Assembly: GCA_004380135.1 (NCBI GenBank)
Contig: QXCR01000320.1
Coordinates: 1-17,254 of the forward strand
DNA: 17,254 nt
Source: Stemphylium vesicarium
Lineage: Eukaryota > Ascomycota > Dothideomycetes > Pleosporales > Pleosporaceae
Reading direction: 5' to 3'
The position numbers and the translations under genes were made by a program. How positions within the stretch are numbered: position 1 is the stretch's first letter; each line of letters begins with the position of its first letter. Positions 9,152-16,646 of the stretch are shown here, one piece after another. The notes under the pieces are model-generated. The model did not search any database. It saw only the letters and a program-made list of their open reading frames with translations, and was not told the DNA's origin.

Positions 9152-9601
9152 TTAAGATGATTCTTGTGAAGTAATTACTTTCTGGAAAAGTGTCTGACTT
9201 TGGAGTGGACATAGATTGTTGACAGGATACGACGGCGTTATAACAACAGTTTTACACCAAAGTTTGCCCGAACTGTTATGATGGTACTTCCTCACTGGTG
9301 GAGAATGCGTCAGCCTAGCCCTCGTCCGAGAGTTGAGCCGGTAGATGAGGGGATGTCAGGATTGCTTCGTTGCATCGATGCTTTGCGCAAGATTTTGTCT
9401 GTATTGTGGGACGTGTTGAGGTACATCGACGTAGGGGAACCATTTTTGCCAGTTGTTGGGATCGCAGTCGTTGTGGTCAGGATGGTTAGAGAAGTCATTC
9501 TCCTGATCTTGCCTACACGTTTTGGAGATGAGCAAGGTATTATTGAAGGTCTTTTGGGTATGTGCATGGCTAAGTTGTGTGGGTGTAGATCTGGAAGAGG
9601 G
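9152..9601 (-). pseudogene. Possible coding exon remnant of unknown function
   Basis: On the minus strand one frame runs from 9601 to TAA at 9152-9154 with a single TGA at 9356-9358. The part from 9540 to 9360 has a clear preference for codons ending in C (AAC, GAC, TTC, CCC, TAC), and its translation is unlike random sequence (HNDCDPNNWQKWFPYVDVPQ). A TAG at 9602-9604 lies next to the hAT terminus, so the gene may have been cut by the hAT insertion. The family is not recognised. Other frames here are also open (a plus-strand one at 9278-9808), so the coding strand is not certain. Confidence 0.28.
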
Positions 9602-9618
9602 CTAAGGGCCCACGGCCC

Positions 9619-9809
9619 CACTGTCCGCAATAAGCAAGTCAATCAATCTTGGGGTCGTCGATTGACTTGCTTGTTGGTAACGCCGTTGTCGCTTGATTGT
9701 AGCTTGATTGTTAGTGTTTTGAGGCAGCTTGATTGCAACTTGATTGATAGATTGATTAGATTGGACGCTCAGAGACCAAAGTTGTATATAACTATAGTAG
9801 TTCAATAAT
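9619..9809 (-). repeat. Terminal region of the minus-strand hAT element: hairpin and subterminal repeats
   Basis: A candidate terminal sequence starts with CACTGTCCGC at 9619. A perfect 13-bp inverted repeat (9632-9644 AAGCAAGTCAATC and 9660-9672 GATTGACTTGCTT) follows with a 15-nt loop. Then come four exact copies of CTTGATTG at 9692, 9703, 9728 and 9739, arranged as two pairs 11 bases apart and offset by 36. hAT elements typically carry short subterminal repeats bound by their transposase. The region lies just beyond the transposase stop, as a 3' end should. No matching opposite terminus was found in the window. Confidence 0.5.
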
Positions 9810-10433
9810 TCATACATATATATTGTAGTCTTGCACAATATGCTCGTCTGATACGTCGTTGCTATTGTTACCCTCTACACTGTTCTTGTACTGAGTCTTG
9901 AAGCCTGCTCTTGTGCACGATCGTATGAGTTGAAGAGCAGCTAGTAGCTTACTGCCTATAGCTCGTCTTTTAGGCTCGAGTAAGTCGCCGAGCTCACTAA
10001 AGAGCCTCTCACACTCGCAGCTTGATGCTACGATTGTTAGTATATCAATCGCAAACCGGCTTGAACATGGGTATCTCGAGCGCATTTGAATCCAGTAGGA
10101 GACTGGGTGACTATTACCTAAGTACTGCTCTCTGTTCCACTCTAGCTATTGTGTCCTACAGCGCTCGTACTCTTCGTCGTGAGCTACATTGTCTCTAGTG
10201 TTGTTTCGGCTTGTAAAGGCGCTAATTACGTCATCTATTCTACTTATGTGAAGGTTAGTGCGTGCAGGCAGGAAGAATTGAAGGATTGAACTGGGGTTGT
10301 ATTGCGGATGCTGTGGAAAGTTTATGTAGGTAGTGACTGTCAGCAAGGCTAGCCTAGATAGGCGTAGCTCGCTGAGATGAGTAAGCGCGAGGAGGTGAAG
10401 AGCAGGAGCAGTAGAGACCCCAAACCGTGACAA
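9810..10433 (-). pseudogene. hAT transposase, C-terminal fragment with dimerisation domain
   Basis: Two minus-strand segments, 10433-10146 and 10085-9810, are in the same frame and separated by a TAG after EEYERCRTQ and about 20 codons. The second carries the hAT C-terminal dimerisation signature: SRYP, FAIDILTIVASSCECERLFSE, GDLLEPKR, then LLAALQLIRS. In a typical member this lies at the extreme C-terminus, and the tail here ends at 9810. The part upstream of about 10330 reads less like hAT, and the catalytic core and BED finger are absent, so this is a truncated copy. It differs from the other hAT copy at 13.6-16.1 kb, which has the GVGVERVFN-type dimerisation motif, so two separate hAT lineages are present. 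Confidence 0.82.
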
Positions 10434-10715
10434 CTTACAATGGTTGTTCTGTGAGGATCAAGTTAAGAGCGTACGCGCTGAGGTTTATGCGTCTGCTAGA
10501 GTTGCTGAAGTCTAACGTGCCCGTGCGCAGCGCGCACGCCGAACACCATCTGCTCAATCTCAAGAATGAGGCTGTTTGTCGGCCGTTGGGTCTCCCGCAC
10601 GGGCCGGTACTGTTTGCTCCAGGTTCCACCGCATGTTTGCTCTCACGCACTTCCCCCTTAGGACTAGTGCGTGCTCCATTCAGTATATAGGCCTCTCTCT
10701 CCCATAGCCTAATAG
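10434..10715. other. Spacer, no gene recognised
   Basis: A GC-rich spacer between the truncated hAT fragment and the next hAT-like terminus. It contains a perfect short palindrome, CGTGCGC-agc-GCGCACG (10522-10538). Open frames on either strand lack recognisable motifs. Confidence 0.35.
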
Positions 10716-10890
10716 TAGGCTGGCAAATGGGTCGGGTTGGGTTGTGGTTGGGGTCTGACATAATACAACCCAACCTAACCCAGTATAACCCACTGCTAGC
10801 GTGCTTGGCATGGGTTGGGTTAGGTTATTAACTTTTTTAGTGTGGGCTAGGTTGGGCTATAATAGGCTAGGTTAGGTTGTAAGATTCTAT
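10716..10890 (+). repeat. hAT-like terminus with GGTT-rich subterminal repeats
   Basis: TAGGCTGGCAAATGGG at 10716 is followed by GGGTTGGGTT-type motifs in plus orientation, then an inverted block (AACCCAACCTAACCCA, 10767-10782), then plus-oriented blocks again up to about 10890. A second terminus-like string (TAGCGTGCTTGGCATGGG) begins at 10797. The GGCAAATGGG start with runs of GGGTT is typical of many plant and fungal hAT ends as I know them. The repeats are too irregular for a telomere or a simple microsatellite. Confidence 0.5.
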
Positions 10891-11010
10891 AAAATGTATA
10901 GTAGTAGCTATTATAGCATATTATTATAGTTCTAAGAACCGCCTTGTTTTTTACGTTAACTATTATATAAATATATTATGTATTCCTTAGACTATAACCC
11001 TATTCGCTTT

Positions 11011-11545
11011 CTAGTACGTAAACCTAGGCCCATCACGCCAGAGTTTGTTATAGTATCTACAAGCAAGCTTAGAGTCCTTCTGTTGTATTGTGACGCGCTT
11101 TGCGTGGATAGCGTTCACATCGCAATCTATTAAAATTAGCATTTTAAGTATAATAGGGTAGTAGTCAATAATACCTTCAAAATAGCCAACTAACCACGCC
11201 TCAGCTGCCTCTTGAATAGCTAGCATTGCAGATGCCTGGAAGCGCACATATGACCGTTCCGCGTGCGCAATCTCGCGAATAAGTCGGCTGAAGGGTAGCT
11301 TGCGTACAAGGAGATCTGTACTCTTCTGGTACTTCTTGATCTCTCTAAGCGCAATAGCTGTGTATTGTTAGACTATTACTAGTGATCACACGCTGTAATA
11401 ACGTACTGCCTGGCTTGAATCTTCTTCGCCTTTTTACTGCATTAGCAGCTGTAGACTTTGTAGTACGGGCGGCCTTCGATTTTAGGGCCTTTGTTGGCGC
11501 TTTGCCCCCAACTGACTTTCGCGCGGTTTGCTTTGTACGGGCCAT
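11011..11545 (-). CDS. Histone H3 variant, three exons, intact after splicing
   Basis: Encodes a 145-residue H3 (canonical length 136) that would pair with H4 in nucleosomes. Exons on the minus strand: 11545-11407, 11357-11175 and 11126-11011. Intron 1 (49 nt) has donor GTACGT, branch CTAAC and acceptor CACAG. Intron 2 (48 nt) runs GTATTA to ATAG. The splices restore the H3 landmarks PGTIALREI and FEDCDVNAIHAKRVTI. The tail starts MARTKQTARKS, keeping Lys4, Lys9, Lys14, Lys18 and Lys23, but position 27 is Thr and the linker has one extra residue. The fold is conserved: KYQKSTDLLVRKLPF, then RLIREIA, VRFQ and IQEAAEAWLV. Divergences are HAERSY in place of QDFKTD and a longer C-terminus (YYNKLWRDGPRFTY). 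Loop 1 has normal H3 length, so it is not CENP-A. About eleven codons are one transition from a stop, yet none is mutated, in contrast to both neighbouring genes. Confidence 0.93.
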
Positions 11546-11687
11546 TGTAGTAGTTGGACGCGTAGGTGTTGTAGGTTGGTAGCGTAAATTTGCAGGTAGG
11601 GGTGAACGTAACTGTGATAAAGCACTATTATTATGCTGCGTATAGAGGTGTCTTGTGTATTGGTGTGGGAGATCAAAGTGTTTGTAG
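11546..11687. promoter_or_regulatory. Presumed shared upstream region of the divergent H3 variant and acidic-protein genes
   Basis: This stretch lies between the H3 start codon and the first readable exon of the plus-strand gene. The two genes point away from each other, so regulatory sites for both are likely here. No specific motif can be named. Confidence 0.3.
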
Positions 11688-13019
11688 GTGAGGTTGCGTT
11701 TGTACGCTAGCGCTAGCGCTAGCGCGGTGCATAGGCAACCTTACACACAAACATTAACTTTTAAAATCCGCTCTATCCTCTTAGCTACTACTATAACTTG
11801 TACTTTATTACAGCTATTTATTACGGCTCCTATAATAGCAACTATTAAAGATGAGCCTATTAACGTTCTAGAGGGTCTCATCCCGCGCACTCCTACTCAG
11901 GTTCTACTAGGTTTTAAGCGCGACGAGTGGGAGAAGCTTACTAAGGTAATTATAATAGTTAATTATAATAGCTTATATTAACTTCTATAGGGATACGACT
12001 GCGAAGAGGATGAAGTAAATAACGTTATTGCGCAGCGTGGCTTAGGTGCATCTCGAAAAGGCCGCCCTACAAACCTAAAGGTCCCACACAAAGGCCTATT
12101 AAGTAATACTACTCGTGCAATAGCGCAAAGGGACCGGACCGCTCTACGTACTGCAGAGGGTAAGGCGCTTGACGCTACAAGAAGTGCAGACCGGGCTGCA
12201 AAGTACCACCTCAAGAACAAGATTAAGAAGAAGGACAGCTACAAGGTAGCAGACGCAAGCAGGCGAGCGGAGATGCTGAGCGCAGCGTAAGAGTAGCTTG
12301 ATGAGAAAAGCTTCCAGGGTATGCAAAGTAGTAAGTTATTATAGCTACTTATTATATCTGAATACTTATAAACTTTAGGGGAGTGGATGTAGACAAAACT
12401 CGATTATATCTATAAGAAATGGGAAGACATACACTACAACGTTGATCTAAGGCAACACGACAAGGCCTTAGAGAAGGTCGCAATAACAACGAATAGCTCG
12501 AATATAGAGAGCTATAGTCGTCCACACCTACGCATCTACAGCTCTGGCGGTATCCTTAAGAAGATTATGCGCTGAATATATCATGATGGACTGTAGAAGC
12601 TGAAGGACAACTCCTTTGATAGTAAGGAGGCGAAAGAGGAGTGGTAACACTTTCGAGATGGCTTAACGCCCGAAGAGTTAGCGGTCGTTACTAACAAAGA
12701 TTAGAAGTAAGTTTAACACAGTCTTTTATTACAGGTACAAACTAACCTATGTAGACAAGTAGAGCCGCCGTCTCCAATTGGCGCCTTAGGGCTTAGCGAC
12801 GACACCCTTCTGCAGAGTGACAAGCCATATATTGAAGGCAAAGATAGCGATGAGTGTGAAGAGGAGCTCGACGAGGACTCTGATATCGATGCATACTATA
12901 ATGAATTTGGAAATGAGTATGAGACTGAAGAGCAGTGGGAGGAGGCCAAGGCTATGGCTGAAAAGGACGACGAGACAGATTGGGGCAACACGACTGACTT
13001 CGAAGGCTTCTCAGACTAA
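11688..13019 (+). pseudogene. Unrecognised gene with acidic C-terminus, RIP-like stops, divergent to the H3 variant
   Basis: Four exons read in one continuous frame: up to 11945, 11991-12318, 12379-12706 and 12755-13019. The introns are 45, 60 and 48 nt with GT...AG ends; the last has GTAAGT and CTAAC next to its acceptor. The start is unclear: no ATG was found, and coding character is firm only from about 11850. Readable parts include PRTPTQVLLGFKRDEWEKL, a basic Lys/Arg/Ala-rich segment (12060-12280), TKLDYIYKKWEDIHYNVDL, HFRDGLTPEELAVVTNKD, and an acidic tail (ECEEELDEDSDIDAYYNEF and onward) ending FEGFSD. Stops at 12288, 12294, 12390, 12573, 12594, 12645 and 12702 are single-base changes with no frameshift. 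The family is not recognised. A basic middle with an acidic tail could suit a chromatin or histone-binding protein, but that is speculation. Confidence 0.6.
11705..11726. repeat. Palindromic CGCTAG tandem repeat
   Basis: Just over three copies of CGCTAG followed by CGCG. Every offset is self-complementary, so the tract can form a hairpin. It lies at the 5' end of the plus-strand gene, flanked by GGTTGC (11692-11697) and GCAACC (11736-11741), which could extend the stem. Confidence 0.6.
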
Positions 13020-13560
13020 GGTAGCAATGCAGAGTAGCTAAGTATTGCCAAGAAAACGGCAAATGTCATACTAGAGAATAAACAAATACTAGCTGTTATC
13101 GTGGCCAATCATTTAACAACTCAAATGCCGCTAAAGTATTAACAGTATACAGCTAGTTATATTTAAAGCTTACAATGCCTGTATATCCTAATAACCTGCG
13201 ACACGTTTACTAAGGCATTTTATTTAGCGCAAAACTACAAATTTGCTTTTTACAAAGTAATTATTTTAGACACTCTAGACGTTCTCTACTCTTGAAGGTC
13301 TTAAGGGATACTAGCTATAGTTTTTTTAAGGTCTTTGCTAAGTTTGTACATTTAATAGTAAATATTATCACAGCGTCCTATCACAGCACTACCCCTACAC
13401 TCCCACACCCACGTTACTTATTATAGAATAAGTATCTTTAGAACTTCTACGAATTCTCCTCTAGTTTAAACTTAGAGCCCTATAAGTTATTAGGGGTAAA
13501 GAGCGAATAATAATAGAGTTGCTTAGATACCCGCCTTCTAATGTCCTCTAAGACAAGGAT
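13020..13560. other. AT-rich spacer before the hAT transposase
   Basis: Stop-dense, TA-rich sequence after the acidic-protein gene. It may include the promoter and the decayed N-terminus of the hAT gene: the frame used further on can be followed back to about 13441 but shows no recognisable motif. No other gene is seen. Confidence 0.4.
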
Positions 13561-16075
13561 AGAGATGAGGTGTTAGTCGCATAGACTAGTTAGTGGAATA
13601 GCACTCTATAAGTAGAAAACTATAGAATCTCGAGGCTAAAGTAGGACTCTTCTAGTCGCTTTAGCGATATTTAGCAATACTTCGGAGAGGCTACAGGACT
13701 ACCTAATAGTCTACCATATATAATCTGCTTTAACTATAGTCTTACTCTTCAACACCCCGCAGGCGCAAGGATTATTGGGACTAAACACCTCATTAATCAT
13801 TGGAAAACACAGGGCTGCCAGAGAGCTACAGTACCCGTCCACACTACGCCGTCGCCGCCGTTATTTCTATCGCGCCCAGCCTATAGCAGACACTCGCCTA
13901 CTTTAGTCCCGGCCTTTACTTCGCAAGCTTTCGAGCGAGAGATTGTGAAAGTAGTTATTAACAACAACTAGTTATTCCGTACTCTTAATGAGCCATTATT
14001 CCAACGATTTCTTAAGTTCCTTTAACTAGATATTATAATAATTAGCTGTTATAAATTTAAGAAAATATTTAAGACTTAATACTAAGAAGCTAAAATAGCT
14101 CTTCTTAGCGATCTAGATTAAAAGATAAAAATTTCTATCGCGTTAGACACCTAGTTAGTATTAAACTACCTAAGTTTTCTCGTAATTAAAGTATATTATA
14201 TTAATAAATATTAGCAGCTCTAGGAGAAGCTCCTTAATTTTATACCACTACGTGGCTAACATTCTGGAAATTCTATGGCCTTATGTCTCCTCCAAGTACT
14301 TTTAGAGACACATACCAAGCCTCGTCTCCTAGCTATTACGTGCGATAATGCTAGTAATAACACTACCCTCACGCGGACCCTCGAGACAACTTTAGACGAT
14401 GAGAATATTAGCTAGAATTCGAACGAGAACACTATCCTATGCCTTACACACGTTATTAACCTAGTTATCTAGGATATTATATAAAGCCTTCGTCTTAAAG
14501 CCTTAATAGATATAGGCACTAAGGAGCCCTTAGAGAGACGCTATATTAAAGGAATTAATGCTTAGATGTCCGTCCTAAACTCGCTCCGCAAGGTAAGGCT
14601 ACATTTATCACATACATTTATCACGCCCTAATAGCGGACTAGTTGAGAGCTATCTGTGTTGCTATTGACGCATCACCTCAACGATTCGAACGCTTTATCG
14701 CCACACAGCAACACCTACCAGCAAAAGATCGCCTAGCAGTTATCCGCGACGTAAAAACTCGGTGGAACTCCACATACGATATGTGTGCGTGCGCGATTAA
14801 GATTCGGCAATATATTGATGAGTGGTTGAGATTAGAGGTCGCCTTGAAGCTACACACCCGTCGACCTATAAGTCATAGTAATCCAAACACTATAGGCATC
14901 GACTTCCGCGATATCAAGAAACTCCAGCTCTCACCTACGGAATGGCACCACATTGAGCTTATCACTACCCTGCTTGGGCAATTCAAGGACGCTACTAGCT
15001 TCTTAAGTTAGAACGAGAAACCTCAGATCCAACATATATGGCTTATGTACGACAAGCTCTTCGACTTCCTCGACAATATGAGAGCTGAGCTAGACGAGGA
15101 TTTAGACAACCAGGATGCAACAGAATGGCCAGACATAGTCAAGACTGCAGCTCAACGTGGTAGAGCGAAACTAAGCAAGTACTACGCGAAGACAGATGAT
15201 GAACGCGGGTTTCTATTCAACTGCGCGACGGTGCTTGACCTAACTACAAAGCTTAGTCTCTATGAGGTATAGTTATTATAGTTTCTTATTACAATACAAA
15301 CTAACTCTTTGTAAAGGAAGAGGGCTGGGAAGTCTAAGATAAGTATATGTATTAATAAAGGTTTCTTAACTACCTCGACTAATATAATAACGAGAAGAGA
15401 ATATCTACCCTAGGATTAGCATCTTTTACGAGATAAGTATTATAAAATGAATAGTTCTAGAAGTGCCCTTCTATACTCTAACTATAAATAAGAGTATTTT
15501 TAACACTAGATAATAGTTTTAGTTAAGAATCTAATAATAATAGCGGCCTAACTCGTATAGAGGGAGAGTAGTACCTAAGTATCCTCTATATAATCCTATT
15601 AGAATCCTATAATATCCTAGAGTAGTAGTAGTTAAATAAAGGTATATATCCTCGACTAGCCTAAGTCGCGAAGGATATATTAGCAATCCCTATTATAGGG
15701 GTTAGTATTAAACGCGTCTTTAATGTCGCGAAGGATATTATTAGTATTTAGAGGTATTAACTTACTACTTAAACTATATAATAAATTATAGTTTATAGGG
15801 ATGCAATTACTCTAAAAGAGTAAAGTAAGAATACGAATTTAGCGCTATAGTCTAATAGTCTATCTTATAAGGTTAAAGATATCTTCGAGCTTTAGGCACC
15901 TATTAAAGATGTGCCTTAAATAGGAGAGAGCGGAGAACTAGATGAATTAGTTGAAGAGGTATCTCCGCTACAGGTACGAAAGCGTCGGGCGGCTGAGACA
16001 ATTGAACGTCGAGAGCTCCCTAAGCGTGAGCGTCGGCGACCAGAGCGCCTGCGTACTACTAAATCACCACTGTAA
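13561..16075 (+). pseudogene. hAT transposase, multi-exon, heavily RIP-mutated
   Basis: Exons run from about 13561 to 14592, 14643-15266 and 15317-16075; the 50-nt introns (14593-14642 and 15267-15316) restore the frame. In order: SSSRFSDI and QYFGEATGLPN; a BED-type finger near 13726 (Cys kept, second Cys read as Tyr, TKHLINH); INNN then LFRTLNEPLFQRFLKFL; KISIALDT with the first catalytic Asp at 14146; FIPLRG and HSGNSMAL; TCDNASNN with the second Asp at 14344; CLTHVINL; VIRDVKTRWNSTYDM; KLSKYY; then VAKDILAIPIIGVSIKRVFN, a hAT dimerisation segment where the usual Glu is Lys. A basic tail ends at TAA 16073. More than a dozen TAG/TAA stops occur, mostly in the first exon and after 15317; 14643-15266 is much cleaner, with one stop at 15009. 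Inactive as read. Confidence 0.88.
15665..15738 (+). repeat. 14-bp direct repeat inside the hAT dimerisation region
   Basis: GTCGCGAAGGATAT occurs at 15665-15678 and 15725-15738. Both encode VAKD. Two such motifs are normal in this transposase family (before ILAIP and after RVFN), so the DNA identity is probably a coding coincidence. Both copies keep their CpG sites although flanking codons are mutated. Confidence 0.6.
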
Positions 16076-16083
16076 TAATAGGC

Positions 16084-16289
16084 TGTTGTCGGATCGTGAG
16101 TATCGGTAGAGACGTTGGCTGCGCAATACTCGCCCACGAGCCGACTCGATCCTACTTCGGTCCGGCTCGCGCCGAGCTCAGGTATACCTTCGTAGCACCC
16201 ACGTTCATAGATGAATCATACCAATACCAAGTCACAAAAAGAACCTCGTTGTTGTTATCACCCGTACGATCGTACAAGGCCTACCAACA
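16084..16289 (+). repeat. Candidate 5' LTR of a retroelement running off the right edge
   Basis: The segment starts TGTTGTCGG and ends CCTACCAACA, so the termini are TGTTG and CAACA. It is GC-richer and cleaner than the hAT sequence that ends eight bases earlier, and it precedes a gag-like frame by about 360 bases. No convincing primer-binding site follows it, and the second LTR is outside the window, so the boundaries are tentative. Confidence 0.4.
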
Positions 16290-16646
16290 CTAATCAGTGA
16301 TTGCATAGCAGTCACAGACAGTTAGGTTAGAAGAGACAGATCCTATAACCCCGCGCGTTCCCTAGACACCTATATCAGCGGCGGAGTTATCTATGCTAAG
16401 TTCACTGTTAGCTGTATCAGGCGTCTTATCCAGCTTAAGACCGACCGTTCTAGCTATATCAGAGCGTTCCAAGACGCAGTCCATACACGCACCGACCCCT
16501 ATCTGGTCGCCGCTTGACCCGTGTACAACCCACGACTACCGACGAGTCCCTGGCGAACTCAGCCAGCAAGGCACCCGTTAATAATCTACGACTACCGACG
16601 CATCACTGGCGACCGCAGCCAGCACAGCCCGCGTCAACAACAACAG
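16290..16646 (+). other. Leader with a 56-bp imperfect tandem repeat
   Basis: Untranslated sequence before the gag-like start. Two units, 16532-16587 and 16588-16643, share ACGACTACCGACG, then TGGCGA and CAGCCAGCA at the same spacing of 56. No gene is seen here. Confidence 0.55.

Larger units (their letters stand above)
10716..16083 (+). mobile_element. Candidate hAT element carrying a histone H3 variant and an acidic-protein gene
   Basis: This is a hypothesis that joins several observations. The left end at 10716 (TAGGCTGGCAAATGGG) resembles hAT termini. A degenerate hAT transposase ends at 16075. Between them lie only the H3 variant gene and the acidic-protein gene, with no other mobile-element boundary seen. 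CCTAATAG (10708-10715) would be the 8-bp target copy. The right terminus is not in the window; a candidate LTR begins at 16084, eight bases after the transposase stop, and could have displaced it. The alternative is that a hAT fragment, an H3 paralogue and another hAT lie side by side by chance. A second copy with both ends would decide. Confidence 0.4.

Noticed and set aside
9278..9808. 176-codon plus-strand open frame
   Set aside because: Its translation shows no motif, it runs across the hAT terminus and subterminal repeats, and the antisense frame has the better codon preference. Kept only as a caution in the 9152-9601 entry.
10435..10773. 112-codon minus-strand open frame
   Set aside because: It crosses the hAT-like terminus at 10716, has no recognisable motif, and shows no link to the hAT fragment on its left.
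10716..10890. Telomere-like repeats (GGGTTA/GGGTTG motifs)
   Set aside because: Spacing and sequence are irregular, orientation is mixed, and the block follows a GGCAAATGGG string typical of hAT ends.
11011..11545. CENP-A (centromeric H3) as the identity of the H3 gene
   Set aside because: The tail begins with the canonical MARTKQTARKS, and the loop between FED and NAIHAKRVTI has normal H3 length; CENP-A usually has a divergent tail and a longer loop 1.
11345..11545. H3 gene as a truncated pseudogene ending at 11345
   Set aside because: The apparent early stop lies inside a 49-nt intron with GTACGT, CTAAC and CACAG signals; removing it restores PGTIALREI.
11382..11582. Plus-strand open frame opposite the H3 first exon
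   Set aside because: It is the antisense shadow of the highly conserved H3 tail.
12817..13041. 74-codon plus-strand frame starting MTSHILKAKIAM
   Set aside because: It is a shadow of the acidic C-terminal exon, which reads in another frame with strong coding character and a natural end at 13019.
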